A DNA stretch of 64,000 nucleotides. Origin: Staphylococcus simulans. Lineage in GTDB: Bacteria > Bacillota > Bacilli > Staphylococcales > Staphylococcaceae. The stretch spans positions 1-64,000 of the forward strand of contig NZ_PPRU01000045.1 of the NCBI RefSeq assembly GCF_002902285.1, given 5' to 3'. A program made the translations under genes and the position numbers. The number at the start of each line of letters is the position of its first letter. Position 1 is the stretch's first letter. Positions 1-10,593 of the stretch are shown piece after piece. Under the pieces are notes generated by a model, which saw nothing but the letters and a program-made list of their open reading frames with translations, was not told the origin of the DNA and did no database searches.

Positions 1-905
1 TTGCTCAAGATAAAGCAGATGCAGTCAATGCAGCACTTGAAGCGTTGAAAGCAGAACTTGAAAAAGCGAAAGCTATCAATCAGGCTGAGTTTACTCCTAA
101 TAGTGTTGAACCATTAGTTGACGCAATGGCAGTTGCACAAGGTATTATGAATAATCCGGAATCTGTAACTGTTGATCAAATCAAAGCAGCTACACAAGCG
201 TTGAAAGATGCGCAAGCAGGTTTAGTTGCGAAAGCAGATAAAACAGAACTTGATAAATCAATTAATGATGCGGAACGTTTAACATTAGATCCGACTGATA
301 AAGAAGATAAAGCCGTACAAGATGCGTTAGACAAAGCAAAAGCAGTACAAGCAGATGCTAATGCGACACAAACAGAAGTAGACGCTGCTAAAGATGCGTT
401 GAACGAAGCAATCGAAGCTAAAGCAACTCAAGATAAAGCTGATGCATTAGCTGAATTACAAAATGCTTTAGATAAAGCACAATCAACAGATAAAACTAAA
501 TACACACCTGAATCAGTAGAAAAATTAGATGTATCAGTGAATACTGGTAAAGCGATTGTTGAAAATTCTAAAGAGGTATCAATCAAAGATATTCAAGAAA
601 CAACAAAAGCTATCGAAGATGCATTAAAAGCTTTAGAAGTTATTAAAGCTCCTAAAATTGAAAAAGAAACTGATAAAGTTAAATCAACATCAGGTAAATC
701 AGTTGAAAGAACATCTGATAAAGCAGTTAAGAAATCAGAAGGTTCAAAAGCACAAACTAAAGCAAATAAAGCCAAAGTATTACCAAACACAGGTCAAGAA
801 ACTCCAGCAGATTCTAAATATGCTACATTAATGTTAGCAATTGGTGGTTTAATGGCATTGTTCGGCAGACGTAAAAAAGAAGATAAAGATAATACAGAAA
901 AATAA
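1..905 (+). CDS. LPXTG-anchored FIVAR-repeat surface protein, C-terminal part (5' end outside window)
   Basis: The reading frame is open from the first complete codon at position 3 to the stop at 903-905, so this is the C-terminal end of a longer protein and the TTG at 45 is not its start. It holds one complete FIVAR-like helical module, with the hallmarks (Y/F)TP.SV and KADKTEL, plus a terminal half-module. A Lys/Ser/Thr-rich wall-spanning stretch follows, then the sorting signal LPNTG, a hydrophobic segment (YATLMLAIGGLMALF) and a basic tail [12 protein letters not shown]. Sortase A should link it to peptidoglycan. The last modules and tail closely resemble those of the large adhesin that follows, so the two are tandem paralogues. 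Ligand and N-terminal domain are outside the window. Confidence 0.9.
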   Translation, partial: AQDKADAVNAALEALKAELEKAKAINQAEFTPNSVEPLVDAMAVAQGIMNNPESVTVDQIKAATQALKDAQAGLVAKADKTELDKSINDAERLTLDPTDKEDKAVQDALDKAKAVQADANATQTEVDAAKDALNEAIEAKATQDKADALAELQNALDKAQSTDKTKYTPESVEKLDVSVNTGKAIVENSKEVSIKDIQETTKAIEDALKALEVIKAPKIEKETDKVKSTSGKSVERTSDKAVKKSEGSKAQTKANKAKVLPNTGQETPADSKYATLMLAIGGLMALFGRRKKEDKDNTEK

Positions 906-953
906 TCAAATCAACTTTTGAGCACTAAACAGTAAAAGATTTGAGAAAGTATT

Positions 954-997
954 CACCCCTAGTTGGAATAATCTCCAGCTAGGGGTGTTTGCTTTTT
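954..997 (+). terminator. Rho-independent terminator of the first surface-protein gene
   Basis: A 13-bp stem (CACCCCTAGTTGG with CCAGCTAGGGGTG, one G-U pair) and an 8-nt loop are followed by a T-rich tract. It lies about 50 bases after the stop. Confidence 0.85.
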
Positions 998-1376
998 ATT
1001 AAGTTTTGAAGAATGCATCAATATGAATTATTTATATGACAAGGCTACATTGATTTTATGTACTTTTAACAGATTTATGTTTCTGTCTATTAAGTTCTCA
1101 TTACATAATTGTAAAAATGAAATTAAAAAACTGAGTTAAAATATATGGTTTAGAACCTTAAATGTGAGAGGAATGGTCGGTTTTGATAACAGAGGTATGT
1201 ATTCACGCCTGTGTTTTCAACAATCTATATGAATTTTGCATTGTTTTCCCAAATAAAAAAGAATGAATTTAACGATATTTTACTACTAAAACATAAAATT
1301 TATATCATATACAATTGGGCAATACAATATTATAATAAAGATGTAGTAGAAATATACTAGTATCGGAGGACATCAT
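998..1376. other. Intergenic region between the two surface-protein genes
   Basis: AT-rich, with no gene I can support. It must carry the promoter of the large adhesin. A TATAAT at 1331-1336 is a possible -10, but no good -35 sits 16-18 bases upstream. GGAGGA at 1365-1370, six bases before the ATG, is a strong ribosome binding site. A 19-codon ATG frame at about 1174 has its Shine-Dalgarno too close to be convincing. Confidence 0.5.
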
Positions 1377-4300
1377 ATGAAAAAATTGGACTTTTTGCCT
1401 ATCTTAAGAAATAGATACTCTATTAGAAGATTTACTGTAGGCACAGCATCTATTCTAATCGGATCTCTATTATTCTTAGGTCATAGCGGCGAAGCCAAAG
1501 CAGCAGAGAATATAAACGATAACAATACAGTTGTAGAGGCTTCTAATGATAGTAGTACGACACAACAAGCACCTGAGGAAAATAACAAAACGTCACTTGA
1601 AAAAACAGTTGATGCTACACAACAGCAAACTGATAATAAAGCACAAACGCAAAATGCATTAGAAGAAGTTAAAAAACAAGCTACTACAGAGATTACTTCA
1701 CTTAAAAATTTAAACAAAGAAGAAGTTGACAGTTATACTCTAGAAGTACAACAAGCAGACTCAGAATCAACTGTCCACGCTATAGTTGAAAAAGCTAAAG
1801 CAGCAGCACAAGCAGTTGAACAAAAAGAAGAGTCAATTCAAACGCAAAAAACTGAAAATTCAAAAGAATCAACAGAAACAACTGTTGAAAAAACAAAAGA
1901 AACACCTTCTACTGAAGCTGAACCAGTGAAAGCAGAAGCAACTGTTGAGAAAGCATCAGAACCTGTTGTTGAAAACAAGGAAGAAGCTCCTGAATCAGTA
2001 GTTACTCCTGCAACTGAGCCAGCAGTAGAAAAAGCGGTTGAAACAGTAACTGAAACATCTGTATTGTCTCCAGAACAAAAAGTAGAAAAAGTAAAAGCAG
2101 ACTTGAGTAATGACTATGACAGTGCCAAAGTGGATGCAGTTCTAGCAGTTATTGATACTACGGACTTAACACCAGAACAATTAAAATCAGAAGTATTAAG
2201 ACTCTTACTTGAAGAAGCATCAGCTCAAAAAGACTTATTTAGCCCTCAAGCAACTTTACCAAGAACAGGTGAAGAAGCTTCAGGTTATTCAACAAGAGCA
2301 TTTGATCTTGAAGAAGCTGCAAGCCAAGAAATTGTTGTAACTAAAGAAAATTTTGGTGAATATTTTAAAACATTAAATGATGCAACTTATGATTCTCAAA
2401 GCGGTGTTGTAACATTAACGACTAATGAAGCGAACAAAAGTGGAGCTATGTCTTTAGATTTTAAACTAAATTTAACTAAAGATTTCAGTTTTTCTGGAGC
2501 GGTTAATCTTGGTGATAAATATGAAGCTCATCCAAAAGATGGAGTAACTGGTGGAGAAGGTCTAGCAATTACATTCAACCCAGGTAAGACCTATACCCTT
2601 GGGTTAACAGGGCAAGGGTTTGGTATTGGTGGCGAATCATCTAGTTTTGGTTTTAAATTAGATACATTTGTTAACAAGGCTAATGATGATAAAAGCAAAG
2701 CATTTTCGGATACTATTCAATTTGAGAATAAAGGTGCTTTTGGCGCATTTATTTACACTACAGACACAGGTCTAGTTAATACTGTAATAATAAATCCAAA
2801 TGCTTCAGGAAATGCGGCTTTATTAAAAGAACAACCAAACAATCAATTAGTACCTTTTAAATTTAATTATAATGGTACAACTAAAGTGATGACAATTACG
2901 TATGGTACGCAAACATGGACTCAAAACATTCAAGACTATATTAACTATTCACGTAAAGATTCATTTGCTTTTTCAATTGTAGCTTCAACTACAGATCATT
3001 ATAATTTACAACAAATCAAATTAGATGAGTTCAGATTTACAGCTTCAGCTGTATTAGATGAATACTTTATTGATGACGATACAGAAGAAGCAATTGATAA
3101 ACCTCTTCGTACTGCGGGCGATGTTAACGAAAAAATCACATTAAAAGATCACGCTGAATATTTAGCTGAGAAAGGTTATGAATTTGGGCCCGAAAAAGTC
3201 AGAGATGAAGCTCATGCAAATGGTTACGATGGAATTGCTGAAACTGTCATTTTAGAAAATGATGCACAACAACTTGTTTATACAGTCGTTGATATTCAAA
3301 ATCCTACAATCGCAGAGGTTACAGATGTTACTACAAATGTTTCAGAAGCTATTACACCAATCACTTTGGATATTACGGATAATAGTGGACACTTTGACAC
3401 AATAGCAGTTACAGGTTTACCAACTGGTTTATCATTTAATGAAACAACAAAACAAATTACAGGTACTCCAACAACACCTGGAGATGCAACTGTTGAAGTA
3501 ACAGCAACAGATATGGCTGGGAATACAACTACTAAAACATTTAAAATTTCTGTAGCAGGAGCTCAAGCACCTACAATCACACCAATCAATGCACAAACAG
3601 GCGAAGCTTATACACCAATTACTCCAATCGCTGTAAATGTTGAAGGGGATTTAAATCCAGCTCCAACTGTAGCAGTAACGGGTCTACCAGCAGGTTTATC
3701 GTTTGATGCGGCTACAAAACAAATTACAGGTACGCCAACAGCTGAAGGAACATTTAATGTTACAGTTACAGCAACACAAGAAGCGAGTGAACCAGCTACT
3801 TCAACATTTAATATTACTGTTCAGCCTAATGCTGCACTTAAAGATTTGAAAGCAGCAGTAGCAGATGCAGCCACTGTAAATAAAGATAGCTATACACCAA
3901 AAAGTGTTGAAGCATATGAAGCAAAAGTAACAGCGGGTGGCACATTAGCTGGTCAACCTGAAAATGGTTCGAATGCACAATTTACTGATGCATCAAAAGC
4001 TATTAAAGATGCTAAAAATGCATTAGTTCCAAGAGCAGATAAAGCAGCATTGAATCAATCTATTACAACAGCAGAAGCTCTTCAACCATTAGAGGCTGGA
4101 GATCCTGAAGATGATGCGCTTAAAACAGCATTAGAAACTGCTAAAACTGTTCAAGGTGATTTAAATATCGATCAACCTGCAGTTAATAAAGCGAAAACTG
4201 ATTTAGATAATGCGATAGCAGCTAAAAATTTACAAGATGAATTGGATAAAGAAGATGCTTTAGATGAATTAAGAAAAACATTAGAGTATGTTGAAACTAT

Positions 4301-7300
4301 TGACCCAGCTCAATTTACAACAAGTAGTAAAAAAGCGTTTACTGAAGCTTTGACAAATGCTAAAACTATTTTAGGTTCACCAGGTTCTAAAACAATTGCT
4401 GAGATTAAAGCAGCTACAAATGCATTAGAGGATGCACAAAATGTATTAGTTCCTCAAGCAGATAAAACAGCACTTAAAACAGCAATTAACACAGCTAATG
4501 GTTATAACAATCTAAATCCAAATAATCCTGTAGATAAAGCATTACAAGATAAATTAGCAGCAGCAAATGCGGTTAATACAAATGGTGATGCAACAGCTGA
4601 TCAAGTTAAAACAGCTACAGATGATTTGAATACTGCGATTACAGCTAAAAAAGCTCAAGATGATCAAATCGCTAAAGATGCAGCTGCAAAAAAAGCAGCC
4701 CTCGATGCATTAAATGATGAATTGAATAAAGTTAAAGCTTTAGACAAAGCAACATATACACCAAATACAGTGACACCATTAACTGAAAAACAAACAGCAG
4801 CCCAAGCCATTGCTGATGCACCGGATACTAAAACAACTGAAGAAATCAATGCCGCAACAAAAGCATTGAAAGACGCTCAAAATGCTTTAGTTCCAAAAGC
4901 AGACAAAACTGATTTACAAAAAGCACTTGATACTGCAAAAGCTATTACTGGTTTAGAACCAACTGATAAAGAAGATAAAGCAGTCCAAGATGCTATTGAT
5001 GCTGCACAAACAGTCAACAAAGATGACAATGCAACACCACAACAAGTAGCAGATGCAACAAAAGCCATCAATGATGCTGTTGCTACAAAAGCGCATCAAG
5101 ATGCTTTAGATCAATTGAATAAAGCATTAGAAGATGCTGCCAAAGTAGATAAAACAGATTATACTGCTGATTCTGTTAAACCATTTGATACAGCAGTAAA
5201 AGCGGGTAAAACAGCAGCTGGCGATAACACATCAACAGTTGAAGCATTGAACAATGCGACTAAAGCAGTTCAAGATGCTACTGCACAACTTGTACCAGAT
5301 AAATCAAAATTAGATACAGCAATTACTGAAGCGAAAGCTTTAGAACCTTTAACTGATTCTAATACAGATCAATTATTGAAAAATGTTTTAAATGCAGCTG
5401 AAACTGTTAAAAATAATCCAAATGCGACACCTGAAGAAATCAAAACAGCAACTTGGAATCTTGAAGATGAAATCAATAACAAAAAAGCAGCAGACGCGAT
5501 TGAAGCTTTAAAATCAGCTGTAAATAAAGCTGAGCAACTTAATGAAGCGAAATATACACCAAATACGTATGAACCGTTAAAAACTGCAATTACTGAAGGA
5601 CAAAAAATCATCAACAACCCACCATCTGCTGATACACCAGCAACACTTGCGAAAGCAAAACAAATTGAAGAATTAGTGAATGCTTTGAAAGAAAGAGCAG
5701 ATAAAACTGAACTTGGCAATGCTTTAGATAAAGCAATTGCATATGGTGATTTAAATCCTAATGATGCAGAAGACAAAGCATTACAAGATGCAGTTACTGC
5801 AGGTCAAAAAGTAAATGGTGACGGTAATGCGACTACTGAAGAAGTTGCTAACGCAGTTAAAACAATCAATGAAGCGATTGTCGCAAAAGAACGTCAAGAT
5901 GCTGTAGACGAGTTAACTAAAGCTATAAATGACGCAAAAGCAGTCAATAAAGATGACTACAAACCAAATACAGTAACACCATTCGAAACAGCAGTCACAG
6001 CTGGTGAAACTGCAAAAGATGACGCAACTAAAACAGTTGAAGAAATCAAAGCAGCTACAAAAGCCATTACTGATGCTAAAAATGCACTAGATAAAAAAGC
6101 GGATAAAACAGAATTGAACACATCTGTTACAACAGCTGAAAACTTAGGTGCACTTGATACTAAAGATGCTGAAGATAAAGCAGTCCAAGACGCTTTAGAG
6201 AAAGCAAAAACAGTTCAAGCTGATCAAAATGCAACACAAGAAGCAGTGAATACAGCTAAAACTGAATTGGATAATGCAGTCAATGCTAAGAAAGATCAAG
6301 ACGCGAAAGATGCACAAGCTAAACAAGAAGCTTTAGATGCATTAAAAGCAGAACTTGATAAAGTGAAAGCAGTAGATAAAACTGTATATACTCCAAACAC
6401 AGTCACAACATTAACTGAAAAAGAAACTGCTGGTAATGATATTGTTGCAACACCTGAAGCTAAAACAACTGAAGAAATTAATCAAGCAACTCAAGCATTG
6501 AAAGATGCCCAAAATGCTCTTGTGAAAAAAGCAGATAAAACAGAATTACAAAAAGCACTTGATAAAGCGAATACTTTCACTGATTTAGCAGCAACAGATA
6601 AAGAAGATAAAGCGGTTCAAGATGCTGTAGAAGCAGGTAATACTGTTAAAGCTGATGACAATGCAACAGTTGAACAAGTTGAAAAAGCTATAAAAGCAAT
6701 CAATGATGCAGTTGCCGCAAAAGAACGTCAAGATGCTTTAGATGAATTGAATAAAGCCATCACAGACGCAAAAACAGTCAACAAAGATGACTATAAACCA
6801 AATACAGTAACACCATTTGAAACAGCAGTCACAGCTGGTGAAACTGCGAAAGATGACGCAACTAAAACAGTTGAAGAATTAAAAGCAGCTACAAAAGCCA
6901 TCACTGATGCTAAAAATGCATTAGATAAAAAAGCAGACAAAACAGAGTTGAACACATCTGTGACAACAGCTGAAAATTTAGGTGCGCTTGATACAAATGA
7001 TAAAGAAGATAAAGCAGTCCAAGATGCTTTAGATAAAGCAAAAACAGTTCAAGCTGACGACAATGCGAGTCAAGAAGCTGTAAATACAGCTAAAACTGAA
7101 CTTGATCAAGCCGTTGCAGCTAAGAAAACTCAAGACGAACTTGACGCACTTAAAAAAGCAGCGCTTGATGAATTGAAAGCAGAACTTTCAAAAGTCGGTA
7201 AATTAGACTATAAAGACTACACACCAGACAGTGTGAAACCTTTAGCCGACAAAGAAGTTTTAGGCAACGCAATTGTTACAATTCCTGAACTTAAAACTAC

Positions 7301-9809
7301 TGAAGAAATCAAAGCTGTCACACAAGAATTGAAAGATTTACAAAAAGCTTTAGTTCAAAAAGCAGATAAAACAGAACTTGTGAAAGCACTTGAAAAAGCA
7401 AAAACTTTAGGTGATTTAGTTGCAACTGACAAAGAAGACAAAGCCGTTCAAGATGCAGTAACAGCAGGTGAAGCTGTTAACGAAGATCACAATGTAACAC
7501 AAGAACAAGTTGCTAACGCAACAAAAGCAATTAACAATGCGATTGCTGCAAAAGAACGTCAAGATGCTTTAGATGTTTTAACAAAAGCTATTAAAGAAGC
7601 AAACTCAGTATTTAAAGATGAATACAAACCAAACACAGTCACTCCATTAGAAGAAGCTGTTAAAGCTGGTGAAACAGCTCGTGCTGATGCTACTAAGACT
7701 GTTGAAGAGTTGAAACAAGCAGCACAAACAATTACTGATGCTCAAAATAAACTTGAACTTAAAGCAAATAAAGAAGAATTGAATAAAGTTGTTAAAACTA
7801 CAGAAACTTTAGAGCTTAATCCAGCTGATAAAGAAGATAAAGCGGTTCAAGATGCATTAAATACTGCTAAAGAAGTTCAAGCAAATCAAAACGCATCACA
7901 AGAAACAGTTGATAAAGCTAAAACTGATCTTGAAAATGCAGTAAAAGCTAAAACAACTCAAGATAAAGTAGACGCATTCAACAAAGCGCTTGATGCATTG
8001 AAAGCAGAACTTGAAAAAGTAAAAACTATCGACAAAGACTTCTACACTCCTAATAGTGTTAAACCAGTTACAGATGCTGAAACTGCAGGTCAAACTATTG
8101 TAAATAATTCTGCTGATAAAACAGTTGAAGAAATCAATAAAGCAACACAAGACTTGAAAGAAGCACAAAAACACTTAGTAGAAAAAGCTGACAAAGTTGA
8201 ACTTGATAAAGTCATCGACACAGCAGAAAATACTGAATTGAACGTAAATGATAAAGAAGATAAAGCAGTCAAAGATGCTTTAGACAAAGCTATCAAAGTT
8301 CAAGAAGACTTGAATGCAACACAAGAAGAAGTCGACAAAGCTCAATCTGATTTAGCAAAAGCACTTGAAACTAAAGCAACTCAAGATAAAGCTGATCAAG
8401 TGAATGCTGCATTAGAAGTATTGAAAAAAGAACTTGAAAAAGTAGCTTCAATCGATAAATATGCATATACTCCAAACAGTGTAGAACCATTAACTAAAGC
8501 TGAAACAACAGGTCAAGCTATCGTGAAAAATTCTGCTGGTAAAACAGTTGAAGAAATCAATAAAACAACACAAGACTTGAAAGAAGCGCAAAAACATTTA
8601 GTAGAAAAAGCTGACAAAGTTGAACTTGATAAAGTGATCGACACAGCAGAAAATACTGAATTGAACGTTAATGATAAAGAAGACAAAGCGGTTCAAGATG
8701 CTTTAGATAAAGCAATCAAAGTACAAGAAGACTTCAACGCAACACAAGAAGAAGTCGACAAAGCTCAATCTGATTTAGCAAAAGCGCTTGAAAATAAAGC
8801 AGCTCAAGACAAAGCTGACCAAGAAAAAGTACAAGCGTTCAACAAAGCGTTAGAAGCGTTGAAAGCACAACTTGCAAGCTCAAGAACAGTGGTTAAAGAT
8901 AACTTCACACCAAACAGCGTTGCTCCATTCGAAGATGCACAAGCGGTGGCACAAGGCATCGTGAACAATCCAGAATCTGTAACAGTGGAACAAGTTGTCA
9001 AAGCAACAGAAGTCTTGAAATCAACACAATCAAGCTTAGTAACTAAAGCAGATAAATCAGAACTTGAAAAAGTAATTGAAACTGCTGAAGGTTTAGATTT
9101 GAACGTGACTGATAAAGAAGACAAAGCAGTAAAAGACGCATTAGATACAGCAGTAACTGTTGAAGCAGATCAAAATGCGACTCAAGAATCTGTGGATAAA
9201 GCACAATCTGATTTAGCAAAAGCACTTGAAACTAAAGAGGTTCAAGATAAAGCAGATGCAGTTGCGAAAGCCAAAGCAGACGCTTTAGCTGAACTTGAAA
9301 AAGCATTAGATAAAACCGAAACAATTGATAAATCTAAATACACTCCAGAATCTGTTGAAAAATTAGATCAAGCAGTTGTAGATGGAAAAGTCATTGTTGA
9401 AAAAGCAGATAATGTTTCTGTTCAAGATATTAAAGAAGCAACTAAAGCTGTTGAAACTGCATTGAATGGTCTAGAAAAAGTTAAAGCTCCTGCGAAAGAA
9501 ACAGGAAAAACAACTGAATCTACACCAAATACAGCTAAATCTGATACAAAATCTGATGTGAAAGCACAAGATAAACAAACATCTAAAGCTACAAAAGCTA
9601 CAAAAGAAGGTACAAAAGCTGAAAAAGCTGAAGCAACTAAAGCTAAAGCTGAAAATGCAGGCAAAAATAAAGCGAAAGCATTACCAAAAACAGGTCAAGA
9701 TGTTTCATCTATCGACCCACAATATGCTTCATTAATGTTTGCGATTGGTGGTTTAATGATGTTCTTCAGAAAACGTAAAAATGAAGACAAAGATAACACT
9801 GAAAAATAA
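1377..9809 (+). CDS. Giant SraP-like lectin adhesin with FIVAR-repeat stalk, LPXTG-anchored
   Basis: A 2810-residue cell-wall protein. Domains in order: YSIRK-type signal peptide (about 1-42, [17 protein letters not shown]); acidic Thr/Glu-rich region to about 290; an internal LPRTG at 294-298; L-type lectin about 315-555; MucBP-like beta-grasp about 560-640; two cadherin-like/He_PIG modules about 640-728 and 728-815, each with GLP.GLSF and ITGTPT; 13 FIVAR-like modules of about 140 residues plus a half-module, about 820-2690; a Lys-rich wall region; LPKTG at 2769-2773, a hydrophobic segment and a basic tail. The lectin, beta-grasp and cadherin order is that of the ligand-binding region of S. 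aureus SraP (SasA), but the Ser-rich stalk is replaced by helices. In the lectin the usual GxDG is GGEG. Likely a glycan-binding adhesin or aggregation factor exported by the general Sec route; the ligand is unknown. Confidence 0.9.
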   Translation: MKKLDFLPILRNRYSIRRFTVGTASILIGSLLFLGHSGEAKAAENINDNNTVVEASNDSSTTQQAPEENNKTSLEKTVDATQQQTDNKAQTQNALEEVKKQATTEITSLKNLNKEEVDSYTLEVQQADSESTVHAIVEKAKAAAQAVEQKEESIQTQKTENSKESTETTVEKTKETPSTEAEPVKAEATVEKASEPVVENKEEAPESVVTPATEPAVEKAVETVTETSVLSPEQKVEKVKADLSNDYDSAKVDAVLAVIDTTDLTPEQLKSEVLRLLLEEASAQKDLFSPQATLPRTGEEASGYSTRAFDLEEAASQEIVVTKENFGEYFKTLNDATYDSQSGVVTLTTNEANKSGAMSLDFKLNLTKDFSFSGAVNLGDKYEAHPKDGVTGGEGLAITFNPGKTYTLGLTGQGFGIGGESSSFGFKLDTFVNKANDDKSKAFSDTIQFENKGAFGAFIYTTDTGLVNTVIINPNASGNAALLKEQPNNQLVPFKFNYNGTTKVMTITYGTQTWTQNIQDYINYSRKDSFAFSIVASTTDHYNLQQIKLDEFRFTASAVLDEYFIDDDTEEAIDKPLRTAGDVNEKITLKDHAEYLAEKGYEFGPEKVRDEAHANGYDGIAETVILENDAQQLVYTVVDIQNPTIAEVTDVTTNVSEAITPITLDITDNSGHFDTIAVTGLPTGLSFNETTKQITGTPTTPGDATVEVTATDMAGNTTTKTFKISVAGAQAPTITPINAQTGEAYTPITPIAVNVEGDLNPAPTVAVTGLPAGLSFDAATKQITGTPTAEGTFNVTVTATQEASEPATSTFNITVQPNAALKDLKAAVADAATVNKDSYTPKSVEAYEAKVTAGGTLAGQPENGSNAQFTDASKAIKDAKNALVPRADKAALNQSITTAEALQPLEAGDPEDDALKTALETAKTVQGDLNIDQPAVNKAKTDLDNAIAAKNLQDELDKEDALDELRKTLEYVETIDPAQFTTSSKKAFTEALTNAKTILGSPGSKTIAEIKAATNALEDAQNVLVPQADKTALKTAINTANGYNNLNPNNPVDKALQDKLAAANAVNTNGDATADQVKTATDDLNTAITAKKAQDDQIAKDAAAKKAALDALNDELNKVKALDKATYTPNTVTPLTEKQTAAQAIADAPDTKTTEEINAATKALKDAQNALVPKADKTDLQKALDTAKAITGLEPTDKEDKAVQDAIDAAQTVNKDDNATPQQVADATKAINDAVATKAHQDALDQLNKALEDAAKVDKTDYTADSVKPFDTAVKAGKTAAGDNTSTVEALNNATKAVQDATAQLVPDKSKLDTAITEAKALEPLTDSNTDQLLKNVLNAAETVKNNPNATPEEIKTATWNLEDEINNKKAADAIEALKSAVNKAEQLNEAKYTPNTYEPLKTAITEGQKIINNPPSADTPATLAKAKQIEELVNALKERADKTELGNALDKAIAYGDLNPNDAEDKALQDAVTAGQKVNGDGNATTEEVANAVKTINEAIVAKERQDAVDELTKAINDAKAVNKDDYKPNTVTPFETAVTAGETAKDDATKTVEEIKAATKAITDAKNALDKKADKTELNTSVTTAENLGALDTKDAEDKAVQDALEKAKTVQADQNATQEAVNTAKTELDNAVNAKKDQDAKDAQAKQEALDALKAELDKVKAVDKTVYTPNTVTTLTEKETAGNDIVATPEAKTTEEINQATQALKDAQNALVKKADKTELQKALDKANTFTDLAATDKEDKAVQDAVEAGNTVKADDNATVEQVEKAIKAINDAVAAKERQDALDELNKAITDAKTVNKDDYKPNTVTPFETAVTAGETAKDDATKTVEELKAATKAITDAKNALDKKADKTELNTSVTTAENLGALDTNDKEDKAVQDALDKAKTVQADDNASQEAVNTAKTELDQAVAAKKTQDELDALKKAALDELKAELSKVGKLDYKDYTPDSVKPLADKEVLGNAIVTIPELKTTEEIKAVTQELKDLQKALVQKADKTELVKALEKAKTLGDLVATDKEDKAVQDAVTAGEAVNEDHNVTQEQVANATKAINNAIAAKERQDALDVLTKAIKEANSVFKDEYKPNTVTPLEEAVKAGETARADATKTVEELKQAAQTITDAQNKLELKANKEELNKVVKTTETLELNPADKEDKAVQDALNTAKEVQANQNASQETVDKAKTDLENAVKAKTTQDKVDAFNKALDALKAELEKVKTIDKDFYTPNSVKPVTDAETAGQTIVNNSADKTVEEINKATQDLKEAQKHLVEKADKVELDKVIDTAENTELNVNDKEDKAVKDALDKAIKVQEDLNATQEEVDKAQSDLAKALETKATQDKADQVNAALEVLKKELEKVASIDKYAYTPNSVEPLTKAETTGQAIVKNSAGKTVEEINKTTQDLKEAQKHLVEKADKVELDKVIDTAENTELNVNDKEDKAVQDALDKAIKVQEDFNATQEEVDKAQSDLAKALENKAAQDKADQEKVQAFNKALEALKAQLASSRTVVKDNFTPNSVAPFEDAQAVAQGIVNNPESVTVEQVVKATEVLKSTQSSLVTKADKSELEKVIETAEGLDLNVTDKEDKAVKDALDTAVTVEADQNATQESVDKAQSDLAKALETKEVQDKADAVAKAKADALAELEKALDKTETIDKSKYTPESVEKLDQAVVDGKVIVEKADNVSVQDIKEATKAVETALNGLEKVKAPAKETGKTTESTPNTAKSDTKSDVKAQDKQTSKATKATKEGTKAEKAEATKAKAENAGKNKAKALPKTGQDVSSIDPQYASLMFAIGGLMMFFRKRKNEDKDNTEK
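3835..9480 (+). repeat. Tandem FIVAR-like coding repeats (13 full modules plus half), about 420 bp each
   Basis: I count 14 first halves, marked by (Y/F)TP.(S/T)V, and 13 second halves, marked by K.DK.EL and [10 protein letters not shown]. Two periods show. Blocks at about 8121-8390 and 8544-8813 are near identical and offset by 423 bp, one module. Blocks from about 5935 and about 6769 are near identical and offset by 834 bp, two modules. Neighbouring modules alternate between two flavours, so recent duplication seems to have copied pairs as well as singles. Confidence 0.85.
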
Positions 9810-9842
9810 TCCGTTCTTTCAAAAGAATGATTAAGTAAGTGT

Positions 9843-9893
9843 GCACCTCTGCGATCGATTTGATATCGAAAGCAGGGGTGCTTTTGTGTTTTT
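9843..9893 (+). terminator. Terminator of the giant adhesin gene
   Basis: Outer stem GCACCTCTGC with GCAGGGGTGC (one G-U pair) encloses an inner TCGAT/ATCGA stem. A T-rich tract follows. Confidence 0.8.
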
Positions 9894-10053
9894 ATTGGAA
9901 TTTTAAGGTAGAGATTTATCTTATTTATTTCAGTGAAATTTGCGCTATAAATCAAAAAATTCGAAAATATCATACCGTTACGGTTAGTGAGCCTCTTTAA
10001 TTTATGCTATGATGTTATTGTTAGAAATAATACGAAATTAAGGGGTTATTAAG

Positions 10054-10440
10054 TTGAATAATCACTATAAATCAGGACAACACGTAAAAGTTAAAGTGAC
10101 TGGTATTCAACCTTATGGCGCATTTGTAGAAACCCCTGACAACACGGAAGGACTCATTCATATATCAGAAATCATGAATGATTATGTCCATAATTTAAAT
10201 AGGTTCTTATCTGAAGGACAAATTGTCAAAGCCAAGATACTGTCTATAGATGAAGAAGGTAAACTCAATTTGTCATTAAAAGATAATGACTACTTTAAAA
10301 ATTATGAACGTAAGAAAGAGAAAAAATCTGTTTTGGATGAGATCAAAGAAAACGAAAAATACGGGTTTCAAACATTAGAAGAACGTTTACCGGTTTGGAT
10401 TGCGCAGTCTAAGAGAATGATTAGAGAAAATAAACTCTAA
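10054..10440 (+). CDS. S1 RNA-binding domain protein (YugI/CvfD family)
   Basis: 128 residues. An S1 (OB-fold) domain fills about residues 5-75, with the typical G.V..I..YGAFVE and GLIHISE motifs and KAKILSID...LSLK. A charged, probably helical C-terminal half follows. Relatives (B. subtilis YugI/GSP13, S. pneumoniae CvfD) associate with ribosomes or RNA and act in stress or post-transcriptional control; the exact role here is inferred. The start is TTG, eight bases after AGGGG. A TATGAT at 10008-10013 may be its -10 box. It is monocistronic, closed by its own terminator. Confidence 0.88.
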   Translation: MNNHYKSGQHVKVKVTGIQPYGAFVETPDNTEGLIHISEIMNDYVHNLNRFLSEGQIVKAKILSIDEEGKLNLSLKDNDYFKNYERKKEKKSVLDEIKENEKYGFQTLEERLPVWIAQSKRMIRENKL

Positions 10441-10449
10441 TCTCATATG

Positions 10450-10497
10450 AAGGTCAATATACGACATGATAAGCATGTGGTATATTGGCCTTTTATT
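10450..10497 (+). terminator. Terminator after the S1-domain gene
   Basis: A 19-bp imperfect stem (10450-10468 with 10474-10492) has a 5-nt loop and runs into TTTTATTTATTTT. Confidence 0.85.
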
Positions 10498-10593
10498 TAT
10501 TTTGTCTTCAAAATGATTTGAGCGATTCTTTTTTAATTTATTTATCGGTGCTTTAAAATGAATGCACAAAGATAAATTAGGAGGCACGTATAA

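Noticed and set aside
1170..1235. Short ATG frame in the spacer before the giant adhesin
   Set aside because: Nineteen codons, with the GAGAGG only two or three bases from the ATG and no similarity I know.
3835..9480. Regular direct repeats that might be mistaken for a CRISPR or satellite array
   Set aside because: The repeats are in frame within one long gene, about 420 bp long, diverged, and translate into helical modules. There are no short identical repeats with unique spacers.
4664..9664. Several long open frames antisense to the adhesin
   Set aside because: They follow from the Ala/Lys/Asp-rich repeat codons lacking reverse-strand stops. They have no ribosome binding sites and the sense strand is clearly coding.
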